DNA from: Mytilus californianus
Lineage: Eukaryota; Mollusca; Bivalvia; Mytilida; Mytilidae
Direction of reading: 5' to 3'
NCBI RefSeq assembly: GCF_021869535.1
Contig: NW_026262712.1
Coordinates: 97,104,140-97,168,139 of the forward strand
DNA: 64,000 nt
Part shown: positions 40,301 through 53,100 of the stretch, one piece after another
How the letters are laid out: every line of letters begins with the position of its first letter
Position numbering within the stretch: position 1 is the first letter of the stretch
The notes under the pieces: generated by a model
The model's database searches: none
Seen by the model: the letters and a program-made list of their open reading frames with translations, nothing else
Told to the model about the DNA's origin: nothing
Made by a program: the position numbers and the translations under genes

Positions 40301-43300
40301 CAAATATACATTACTGTACCAAGGAACTTGTCATTTTCGAATAATATATATATATATATAAATATTTATTTATGGGTCGTGATTTTCACAAGATTTCAAT
40401 ATATAAGATATGTTTTTTGAAATCCCATCCGCATATATGTACCCAAAATCCCATGTTGAGACCCCCCACCCAACCGTGATATAACCACCGACCCACGAAA
40501 GGAAAAGTGAAAATCCTTGTCATTTGATATGTCGGGGACAAACGAGCGGGGTTCTAACTCACAACTTAGAGTTTACAGGCTAGCGATCACTGTAAATGAA
40601 CTTCTTAGACAACTCGAAACACTCTGAAAACTTAACAGCCCCAAACACGAGACAATCCCAAAACGAGAAAACCCCCCAAAAATGAGACAATTCCAAAACT
40701 AGAATAGAACAAAAATGGGGGAATGCCCAAAAACGATACAATCCAAGAAGAAAAAAAGGTTAAACAAGAAAGTCCGGAAACGTATCAGCCAATAAAAGAG
40801 ACAATTCCAAGAGGAGACAGCAAAAAAACAAGATTGGCAAAGAGCGAGATTTAAAAAAACAAGGCAACCGACATCGGCCAAAACAAGACTGTTTCATCTA
40901 TCGCAAGAAGTAAAATATTTAAATAGAGAAAAGTAAGAAATCTAGAATACGAAAAGACTGTTTAAACAGTGCCAAGTCTTACCATATAACAAGTTATTAG
41001 TTTGAATAAGTGCCAAGATAAAAGATCTTATTGAGGAGATATTAACATTTATTTTGTTCTCGAGTGGTTCGATTATAGCTTTTTTACGGACTTATGAATA
41101 AACGCACACTGTTGATCATGTTAAATACGGTGTATGCTATTAAACAAAATGCTCTTAAATCACTTTAAATGCATGTTAAATAACATGTTCATTCAGTAAC
41201 ATTGAATCCATAGGGAAAGCCGAGGCCAAGTTAATTCTATCAAACTATCTCTATCTAAACCAATATGATGTAAGTAAATTAAAGTCAATTACGTATGTAC
41301 ATGGTAAGCCGTTTTCATATTTATTAAATTTCAAGATATCTCATAAAGTTAATAAGATATTTTATAAAGTATGTAAGATATTTTGTATACTTTATGAGAT
41401 ATCTTATTTAATTTGTTTGATTTGGTTGCTGGTTGCTTAACGTCCTGTTTGCTTTGTAGAAACTGCCTTTCTGTCCGTCCTTCAGATCCTATATATATAG
41501 TAACAATCAAATGAATAGCATTTCTTCACCACAATTTCATTCTGTATTACAATAAAAGTCAACTGTAAAAATATACTTTGATATTTTCACATTTAAATAA
41601 CCTTCATACACTCTAAAAAATGTGTTTAGAGCCTAAACACTTTCCTAAACACATTTATGAAACCGATTTTTGACATGTTTTAAATCTAAACATGTTTAAT
41701 ATTTAATGTGCTCACAGCCTAAACGTGCCAAGGTATAAAGTGCTTAGACTGTAAACATGTTTAGCTGTAAAGCGTTTAGACTAGAAACACGTTTAGCTAA
41801 AAAGTGCTTAGACTGTAAACATGTTTAGCTGTGAATTGTTGTATCTGGAAACATGTTTAGCTGAGAAGTGTTTTGTCTGGAAACACGTTTAGCTGTGAAG
41901 TGTTTTGAATGTAAACATGTTTAGACCATAAAGGGTCGTGAAGAAACATGTTTATCATTTTATTGTGAGAAGCCGTTACTTCATTAGGCCCCAATTAAAC
42001 TAATATTCCGGAAGTCTTGACTGTAAAACGTATGATAGCTCTCAATAAAACAGGTTTTCATACCATCACAAAAAGGAGCCAATGCATCAAACTAAGAAAC
42101 TGGAATTTCCATATCAAATTGAATGTGACCAATACATTTTCAATCTCAATGAGTTTTTTCTTTAATTCATTTCACGTCATTCGACTATTGAATTTTTTCT
42201 TCATTTCAAATATTCATAAAACAGTCTAGAACTTTTGAAATGAAATTATCATTATACTAATTCTAGCTTTAAAAACAAAATTACAACATATAAAACAAAA
42301 GAATTTTATGTTATCATTTATTTCCAGTTTATCATTGAACACAATCAAAAATAAATTCATATCAAGGTACATGTACATAATATTGACCAATCTTCTACTT
42401 GTACCCCATCCCTACAACAAAACAATTTGAAAATGTCCTGTTTTCATTTTACAGGTCAATAAGAGCTTCTCCTTTCTTAGTACCCAACTGCTGGTCAATG
42501 GCCTGAAATATAGAAAAATATTGATAAGCAACTAAGTAAAATTAATCTAAAAATATTAGAATACGAACTACAACTCCAAAAAGTAAAAGCATGATTTAAG
42601 ATCCAGATAACAACATTAGGACCGTGGTATAAAAACATAAATTTTCTGATGAATCAATTGATATTTTTTAATATAAAACTTCTTTTCATGCTTAATATTA
42701 TTCATTTGATCAAATATATATTGGCATTTTTAAAATCAAATACACTTTTGATTCTTACCTAGCAGCATATTTGCTACTGTTCTTTATCTCCTCTTTTAGC
42801 ATGCCAAGACAGATGATGATTTCCTCTGCACTTCTCTCATCTAGAATAAAACAATACATATTAATAAAATTATAAAAAAAATCACAACTGCTTATAACTA
42901 TTGAAATAAACAAGCATCTTTCTATTTATTTTGAGGAAATGTTGATTGTGCATATCGGAAGTGCTTACGAAAACAATGAACTCGATATGACACTGGATTT
43001 GCGAATGATGCACCTCATCCTGATAAGACTCGGCAGATTCCGCTACCCTTCATGTTCCATTATAATCTGCCGAGGAGTACCGAACGAAAATTATCCTCAC
43101 AAACTCCTTTCCAAGAACATATATAAATAAGAAAATAAATGCAAACTTGCATGATAGAACATTAAACAACTCTTATCATCTATACACAAGATAGTTTGAA
43201 CACTTAAAGCTCTTACAAGCACTTGTTTCGTGGGATGGTACCCCCTTTTCTCTCATGCATTGACTATACGGTAGTGTACTTGTAAATAATGCTTATAACT

Positions 43301-46300
43301 GTCAATTATCATTTAAAATTGGCAGTACAAAATAAAAGACAGTATAATCATAACTCCTTACCTTTCTGAAACAGTCAAGTTACGGTCAGTTATGGTCAGA
43401 AGTAAACAGCGTGGCCTTTGACTTCGGGTTCTTTTCTTCTTCCCGCTAAAAATTAGCACGTGATATGAATGCTGTATTCGGCCTAAATGTGTTGTAATTC
43501 TAAACGTGTTTAGGAAAGTGTCTAAATATTGAAAGTGCTTAGAATTTAAACACGTTTAGCTTTATATACTTGACAAAGTAGCTAAACATGTTTAGCACAG
43601 TAACATGTTTATTGAAAAGTGCTGAGATCCAAAACATGTTTATTGCGAAGTGCTGAGAGCCAAAACATATTTATGTTTTTATGTTTAGAAATTAAACACT
43701 TTCCTAAGCACATAAGTCTTTCAACACGTTTAAATTCTAAGCACAATTTTTACAGTGTATGCAAAATATTTTAGATGATAACGAAGCCCTGAAGCAGAGC
43801 TTTAAAAGACCACAACGTTCTGGAATAATAGTGGAGAAAAAAGAAGCATTAGATTTCCTACATCACAGGGAGAAGAGAGGACTGTCTGAAGAGTGTCGTG
43901 AAGGATGTTCCTGGGAAGAATTATTGGAGACATATGAACCAAATACAGACGCATCCGTACGTATAAAGAAGGGTCTGGATTGCTCTTTTATTCTGTATTC
44001 TTTAAATATTTTGCCATTTTTTCTATTCTTCAATTTCTTTTGTGTTCATTTTTCTCTAGTCTTCAAATTTTAGAACCCCATTACCAGTATTTCCTATTAT
44101 TTGTTCTTTATATATTTGGCCCTTTATTCTCTATTTCTTGCCCATTATTCTCTGTTCTTTACGATATCGTAGGACTCCTTTATACCCTAGTCTCATTCCC
44201 TATTTTTATTTTTTCCCTTTATTCTCTATTTCCTGTCCATTATTTTCTATTCATTAAAATTTAGGAGCCATTCATTACATGTAACTATTCTTTATAATCA
44301 TGCCCCATATTTCTCTCTTTTTTATTCCCCCCGTTTTCTCTTTTTCTTTCCAATTATTCTCTACTCTGTAAACCTCTTCCAAACACTGATAAAAACTTGT
44401 TTTCTAATCTTATTTTTAATTATCAGGCATTCATCTATTCACCTATCCATCAATCCACCGATCCATCCATACATACATACACGAATGCACTTATCATCCA
44501 CCCATTTGTATGAGTAACGTACATGTAAGCATGCATCCATTCATCAATAAAGCGATCCACCCATCCATGTAACCGTTTACCCATCCATCCATATATAAAA
44601 ATGTATGCATACGTATATTCATTCATGATACATTGCTATATGAACTCATAATATGTTAAAATGTCTGTCACAAGTAATGAGAGTTGTCAGTTATTGTTTT
44701 AGGATACTTGCTGACATCTCCCCTTGTCGAAAAATTTGTCCTTCCTGGTAGTTACTGATACCTTGCGTTGTCCAATTACTTTTCTTTCCGGATAGTTACT
44801 GACATCTCGCCTTGTCGAATAGTTTTTCTGAGATCTCACCTTCTCCAAAAATTTGTGTTTCCTGATAGTTACTGACATATCACCTTGTCCAATTATTTTT
44901 CTTTGTTGATAATTACTGACATCTCGCCTTGTCCAATAATTTGTCTGTCCTGCTAGTACATGTAACTGACCTTTCGCCTTGTCCAATTATTTGTCTTTCC
45001 TGGTAGATACTGACGTCCTGCCTTGTCCAATTATTTATCTGTCTTGGTAGTTACTGACATCTCGCTTGTCCAATAGTTTGTCTTTCTTGGTAGTTATTGA
45101 CCTCTCGCCTTGTCTAATTATTTGTCTTTCCTTGTAGAAACTAACATCTCGCCTTGTCAATTTTTTTTATTTTTCATGGTAGTTTTTGACATCTCGCTAT
45201 GTCCAATTATTTATTTTTCTTGGTAGTTTCTGACAATATCGCCTTGTCTAATAGTTTGTCTTACTTGGTAGTTACTGAAATCCGCCTTCTCCAATAATTT
45301 GTCTTTTCTGGTAGCTACTGACATCTCGCCTTGACCAATAATTTATTTTACTTGGTAGTTACTGACATCTCTTGTCCAACAATTTGTTTCTAATGATAAT
45401 TACTGACATCCGCCTTACCCAATAAATTGTCTTTCTTGGTAGTTACTGTCAAATAATTAGTTTGTCCTGATTGTTACTGGCTGGCATTACGCCTTGTCCA
45501 ATAATGTGTCTGTCCTGATACTTACTGGCATCCCGCCTAGTCCATGCACCTAATCTATAGAATTATTAAGATGGACCTTTTATCGTATTTACAGAGACAG
45601 TATATGTTGAACTGGAATTGTGGTCCTTTGAATTGTCCTGCTGGGTGCCATGCAGTAAATCACGACTTCTCTCATAGCGATAGTCTGACTGTTGCATGTG
45701 ATCGTAAGTAACAAATCACGACTTCTCTCACAGCGATAGTCTGACTGTTGCGCGTGATCGTTAGTATCAAATTGTAGAATACAACACGACTTCTCTCACA
45801 TCGATAGTCTGACTGTTGCATGTGATCGTAAGTATCAAATTGTATAATACATGTACAACACGGCTTCTCTAACAGCGATAGTCTGACTGTCGCATGCTAT
45901 CGTAAGTATCAAATTGTATCATACACCAAGACTTCTCTCACAGCGATAATCTGACTGTCGCATGCTATCATAAGTATCAAATTGTAGAATACAAAACGAC
46001 TTCTCTCACAGCGATAGTCTGATTGTTGCATGCTATCATAAGTATCAAATTGTAGAATACAACAAGACTTCTCTCACAGCGATAGTCTGACTGTTGCATG
46101 TGATCGTTAGTATCAAATTGTAGAATATAACAAGACTTCTCTCACAGCGATAGTCTGACTGTTGCATGTGATCGGTAGTATCAAATTGTAGAATACAACA
46201 AGACTTCTCTCACAGCGATAGTCTGACTGTTGCATGCTATCATAAGTATCAAATTGTAGAATACAACAAGACTTCTCTCACAGCGATAGTCTGACTGTTG

Positions 46301-49300
46301 CATGTGATCGTAAGTATCAAATTGTAGAATATAACAAGACTTCTCTCACAGCGATAGTCAGACTGTTGCATGCTATCGTAAGTATCAGATTGTATAATAC
46401 AACACGACTTCTCTCACAGCGATAGTCTGACTGTTGCATGTGATTAGAAGTATCAAATTGTATAAAACACCAAGACTTCTTTCACAGTGATAGTCAGACT
46501 GTTGCATGCTACCGTAAGTATCAAATTGCATAAGAAAGTATCAAATTGTAGAATACACCAAGACTTCTCTTACAGCGATAGTCTGACTGTCTTTTCTGGT
46601 AGCTACTGACATCTTGCCTTGACCAATAATTTATTTATTTGATCACGTAAGTATCAAATTTTATAATACAACAGGACTTCTCTCACAGCAATAGTCGGAC
46701 TGTTGCATGTGATCGTAAGTATTAAACTACAGAATACAACACGACTTCTCTCACAGCCAAAGTCTGACTGTTGTATATGATCTTAAGTATCACATTGTAG
46801 AATACAGCACGACTTCTCTCACAGCGATAGTATGATCTGACTGTTGCATGCTATCATAAGTATCAAATTGTAGAAAAAACCAAGACTTCTCTCACAGAGA
46901 TAGTCTGACTGTTGCGTGCTTTCATAAGTATGAAATTGTTGAATACACCAAGACGTTTCTCACAGCGATAGTCTGACTTTTGCGTGCTATCACAAGTATG
47001 AAATTGTAGAATTAACCATGACTTCTCTCACAGCAATAGTCTGACTATTACATGTGATCGTCACTATCAAACTGCAGGATACAACACGACTTCTCTCACA
47101 GCCATAGTCTGACTGTTGCATGTGATCGTACGTATCAAACTGCAGAATATAACACGACTTCTCTCACAGCCATAGTCTGACTGTTGCATGTGATCGTAAG
47201 TTTCAAATTGTAGAATACACCAAGACTTCTCCCACAGTGATAGTCTGACGGTTGCATGTAATCGTAAGTATCAAATTGTAGAATAAACCAAGACTTCTCT
47301 CACAGCGATAGTCTGACTGTTGCGTGCTTTCATCAGTATAAAATTGTAGAAAACACCAAGACGTTTCTCACAGCGATAGTCTGGCTTTTGCGTGCTATCA
47401 CAAGTATCAAATATTAGAATAAACCAAGACTTCTCTCACAGCAATAGTCTGACTATTACATGTGATCGTCAGTATCAAACTGCAGAATACAACACGACTT
47501 CTCTCACAGCAATAGTCTGACTGTTGCATGTGATCGTACGTATCAAACTGCAGAATATAACACGACTTCTCTCACAGCCATAGTCTGACTGTTGCATGTG
47601 ATCGTAAGTTTCAAATTGTAGAATACACCAAGACTTCTCCCACAGTGATAGTCTGACGGTTGCATGTAATCGTAAGTATCATATTGTAGAATACACCAAG
47701 ACTTCTCTCACAGCGATAGTCTGACTGTTGCGTGCTATCAAAAGTATCAAATTGTAGAATACACCAAGAGTTCTCACACAGCGATAGTCTGACTGTTGCG
47801 TGCTATCATCAGTATCAAATTGTAGAATGCACCAAGACTTCTCTCACAGCGATAGTTTGACTGTTGCGTGCTATCATAAGTATCAAAAAGTAGAGTATAC
47901 CAAGATTTTATTCACAGCGATAGTCTGACTGTTGAACGCCATCGTAAGTATCAAATTGAAGAATACAACACGACTTTTCTCACAGCTATAATTTGACTGT
48001 TGCAAACTATCGTAAGTATCAAATCACGACTTCTCTCACAGCGATAGTCTGACTGTTGCGTGTGATCGTTAGTATGAAACTGCAGAATACAACACGACTG
48101 CTCTCACAGCAATAGTCTGACTGTTGCATGTGATCGTAAATATCAAATTGTAGAATATACCAAGAATTCTCTCATAGCGATAGTCAGACTGTTGCATGCT
48201 ATCGTAAGTATTAAATTGTATGATACAACACGACTTGTCTCACAGCGATAATCTGAGTATTGCATACTATCGTAAGTATCAAATCACGACTTCTCTCACA
48301 GCGATAGTCTGACTGTTGCGTGTGATCGTAAATATCAAATTGTAGAACACAACACAACTTCTGTCACAGTGAGACTCTAACTGTCGGATGCTATCACGTA
48401 AGTATCAAATTGTATAATACAACACGACTTCTCTCACAGCGATAGTCTGACTGTTTCATGTGATCGTAAGGATCAATTTGTAGAATACACCAAGAATTCT
48501 CTCACAGCGATAGTCAGACTGTTGCATGCTATCGTAAGTATTAAATTGTATGATACAACACGACTTCTCTCACAGCGATAGTGTGACTGTTGCTTGTGAT
48601 CGTAAATATTAAATTGTAGAATACATCAAGACTTATCTCACAGTGAGAGTCTGACTGTTGCGTGTGATTGTTAGTATCAAACTTAAGAATTTAACACGAC
48701 TTCTCTCACAGCGATAGTCTGACTGTTGCATGTGATCGTAAATATCAAATTGTAGAATATGCCAAGACTTCTCTCACAGCGATAGTCTGACTGTCGCATG
48801 CTACCGTAAGTTTCAAATTATAGAATACACCAAGACTTCTTCCACAGTGGTAGTCTGACTGTTGCATGTGATCGTAAGTATCAAATTGTAGAATACACCA
48901 AGACTTCTCTCACAGCGATTGTCAGACTGTTGCATGCTATCATAAGTATCAAATTGTAGAATACAACACGACTTCTCTCACAGCGATAATCTGACTGTTG
49001 CTTGTGATCGTAAATATTAAATTGTAGAATACATCAAGACTTATCTCACAGTGAGAGTCTGACTGTTGCGTGTGATTGTTAGTATCAAACTTAAGAATTT
49101 ATCACGACTTCTCTCACAGCGATAGTCTGACTGTTGCATGTGATCGTAAATATCAAATTGTAGAATATGTCAAGACTTCTCTCACAGCGATAGTCTGACT
49201 GTCGCATGCTACCGTAAGTTTCAAATTATAGAATACACCAAGACTTCTTCCACAGTGGTAGTCTGACTGTTGCATGTCATCGTAAGTATCAAATTGTAGA

Positions 49301-50108
49301 ATACATCAAGACTTCTCCCACAGCGATAGTCTTACTGTTGCATGTGATCATAAGTATCAAATTGTAGAATACACCAAGAGTTCTCTCACAACGATAGTCA
49401 GACTGTTGCATGCTATCGTAAGTATCAAATTGTAGAATACACCAAGACTTCTCTCACAGTAATAGTCTGACTGTTGCATGTGATCGTAAGTATCAAACTG
49501 CAGAATACAGCACGACTTCTCTCACAGCCAAAGTCTGACTGTTGCATGTGATCGGTAGTATCAAATTGTAGAATACATCAAGACTTCTTCCACAGTGATA
49601 GTCTGACTGTGGCATGTCATAGTAAGTATCAAATTGTAGAATACACCAAGACTTCTCTCACAGCGATAATTTGACTGTTGCGTGCTATCATAGCTCCAGA
49701 ATATATGTCCAGTCTTATTTTATCAGCTTCTGCAAACCAAAAATACAATACGAGATTTTCGTCCTCAGATAATTTTATAATTCCAAAACCAAATACAGAG
49801 TTGTATAAGTCTAGTTTCTCGTAAAATGGACCAAAAGTATGGAATGCTCTTTCTGGTTCAATTAAAAAATCAAACACAGTATTAGAATTTAAACATAACT
49901 ACAAATCTATGTACTTTTAACATTACCATGATATTTGAACTGTAATGCCATATATAATAATTGTTTATTGTATTTAAGTTGTATTACATCTTTATTAATC
50001 ATTATTATTGAATATGTATTGTTTATTTTTAATGTAATTATTATTGTATTAAGAGAGCCTTATTGAAAATTGGTGTAATCCAAATGAGTTACTCTCTCTA
50101 AATAAAGA

Positions 50109-50139
<31 letters not shown>

Positions 50140-53100
50140 AAGTATCAAATTGTAGAATACACCAATAGTTCTCTCACAGCAATAGTCTGACTGTTGCGTG
50201 CTATCGTAAGTATCAACTTGTAGAATGCAACACGACTTCTCTCACAGCGATAGTCTGACTGTTGCATGTGATCGTAAATTACAAATTGTAGAATACACCA
50301 AAACTTATCTCACAGTTAGAGTCTAACTGTTGCGTGTGATTGTGAGTATCAAACTTCAGAATACAACACGACTTCTCTCACAGCGATAGTCTGACTGTTG
50401 CATGTGATCGTAAATATCAAATTGTAGAATACACCAAGACTTCTCCCACAGTGAGAGTCAGACTGTTGCATGCTATCGTAAGTATAAAATTGTAGAATAC
50501 ACCAAGACTTCTCTCACAGCGATAGTTTGACTGTTGCATGCTATCGTAAGTATCAAATTGTAGAATACACCAAGACTTCTCTCACAGCGATAGTCTGACT
50601 ATTGCATTTTCTCGTAAGTATGAAATTGTAGAATACAACACGACTTCTCTCACAGCGATAGTCTGACTGTTGTCTTAATAGTAAGTATCAAATTGTAGAA
50701 TACACCAAGACTTCTCTCACAATGATAGTCTGACTGTTGCATGCTATCGTAAGTATTAAATTGTAGAATACACCAAGACTTCTTTCACAGCGATAGTCTG
50801 ACTGTTGCATTTGATCGTAAGTATGAAATTTTAGAATACAACACGACTTCTCTCACAGCGATAGTCTGACTGTTGCATTTGATCGTAAGTATGAAATTGT
50901 AGAATACAACACGACTTCTCTCACAGCGATAGTCTGACTGTTGTCTTTGATAGTAAGTATCAAATTGTAGAATACACCAAGACTTCTCTCACAATGATAG
51001 TCTGACTGTTGCATGCTATCGTAAGTATAAAATTGTAGAATACACCAAGACTTCTTTCACAGCGATAGTCTGACTGTTGCATGCTATCGTAAGTATCAAA
51101 TTCTAGAATACGACACGACTTCTCTCACAGCGATAGTCTGACTGTTGCATACTATCGTAAGTATCAAATCACGACTTCTCTCACAGCGATAGTCTGACTG
51201 TTGCATTTGATCGTAAGTATCAAATTGTAGAATACACCAAGACTTCTCTCACAATGATAGTCTGACTGTTGCATGTTATCGTAAGTATTAAATTGTAGAA
51301 TACACCAAGACGTCTTTCACAGCGATAGTCTGACTGTTGCATGCAATTGTAAGTATCAAATTGTAGAATGCAACACGACTTCTCTCGCAGTGATAGTCTG
51401 ACTGTTGCATGCTGTCGTAAGTATTAAATTGTAAAATACACCAAGACTTCTCTCACAGTGATAGTCTAATTGTTGCATTCTATAGTAAGTATGAAACTGT
51501 AGAATACATCAATAAGCACTAGCTATAAGAGTCTGAAGCTAATTTCGGATATCACTATTGAATATCATAGAAAACAAAACTAATGCTAATGTTTAATTTA
51601 ACTTCTACAAAATAACCTATAAATTTTGTTATTACTGACTAAAAAGAAAGTTAATTTATCTATGTGTCTAAAATGTTCTGAATCAAATGGTTAAACTGTA
51701 AGTGTTATAGAGCAACAGTTTTGAACTGTAACACCAGTAGTTCCATCTGGCTCTGAATCTTACATTTTATTGACTTTTGGACGTTACGCCAGTTATTTGA
51801 AATTGTGTAAATTAAGATCAGTTTTGTATAAAACATGTATTTTTCCTGGATTTTGTAGATAAGCCAAAAAAAATATTTTAAAAATCATGACAGACCTATG
51901 ATGTAATTAGGACATTGCCCGTCGTCTATGGGCTCATATAGAAACAAGGAAGCATTGTGCAAACTTGTGCAATTGACAAATTTGACAAGGAGGGTAATAA
52001 ACAAGCATATTTAAATTATGAAATGTGTTATGATTTCCAATGAGACAATTATCCACCAAAGACCAAAAAGAACAAGGCTATTAGCAACGATATGACTCTT
52101 TATGACCTTCAACAAAGAGTAATACCCCTACAGTATTGTAAAGTAGTATTGGGAATCGGCTTGAAAATTATAATTGTTTAATCAGAAAAATCAGACAGCT
52201 TGCTCAGATTCGATTTTTGGTTATCGGATATTACTTATATGCAAGTAATGTAGGCAAAGCATTTAGTACCACACTTTCCTATGAAATACTTGTTCAATGT
52301 CATATATTGTATACTATTGAATTAGTTCCCCAAACATATAAATTTATTAATGCAGACTACTGTACATCACAATATTGTATATGCACTAAATAGATATTAA
52401 ATAGCCGTTTGAAGGTATTCCTTATATTTACATAGAGGTTTCAACTGGTTTTCATAAAAACTAACATTTTATACATTATTTTTACTTTGACATGTTTATT
52501 GGATTAGCAATTATTGCAATTATAATCTATTAATTGCAAATGTTCGATAATTGATCTATGTTCTATTCTGATCAATAATCGAAACATCTCTCTCGGACAT
52601 ACAGTAAGCTTTAAAAGACCCAGACATAACAAAATATGAAACAATTCAAAATGACAAAACTGACGGCCTGATCTATGCTTAAGTTATAGATTTTGCTGAT
52701 TGTAACAAAAACTATATATAAGCAGTATTCATGACAGAATTTGCATATATATAGAAAAAATGCTTGGATTGGAGTATTTATTAGTACTTTATATCATAAT
52801 CAATTACCCATTGAAATAAAAATTAGTAATAAGAAATTCATGTATGTATATACACATCATTTTAAGCTCACTGTGATCGAAAAGGGAACCCAGCAGCATG
52901 TGATAAACTATACACTGATGATGTGCAGATCACACGAGCAGGAAATATACGACAGGGTACCGGTACATGTACTGCTGTTGACGTGTGTAGTGGCTGTAAC
53001 GATGGCTTCTATGGAGGAGATAAATACTGTTACAGTAAGTACTTGTCAGTAACTATGGATACAATTGTTGGATTTTAGTAATGTTTCATTTTATATAAGT

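Larger units (their letters stand above)
41609..43757. mobile_element. TIR transposon ending 17 nt before gene 2 exon 2
   Basis: Ends 'cactctaaaaaatgtg' and 'cacaatttttacagtg' are inverses with few mismatches, flanked by TA on both sides (41607-41608 and 43758-43759). Subterminal arrays of 'aaacatgtttagctgtaaag' type units fill about 41620-41960 and 43490-43750. The centre holds minus-strand exon-like segments (42449-42840), not a recognisable transposase, so it appears non-autonomous and may carry captured sequence. Confidence 0.72.

Noticed and set aside
43747..43755. 'tttttacag' as the exon 2 acceptor
   Set aside because: It is the transposon's terminal repeat and would break the reading frame from exon 1.
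43759..43774. ATG at 43759 as the start codon of gene 2
   Set aside because: It would lack a signal peptide. The exon at 37254 supplies one and joins in frame at 43775.
43980..44264. Hydrophobic 94-codon frame as a membrane protein
   Set aside because: T-rich low-complexity repeat with a relative at 35810-36148; overlaps the intron after gene 2 exon 2.
44699..44986. 95-codon minus frame
   Set aside because: Shadow of minisatellite 1; repetitive peptide with no domain.
45704..51510. CRISPR-like array of direct repeats with spacers
   Set aside because: Units are contiguous tandem copies without unique spacers, and the context is a eukaryotic intron.
52741..53052. 103-codon frame as the exon
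   Set aside because: Different register from exon 4; the correct frame is fixed by phase and by the cysteine pattern.
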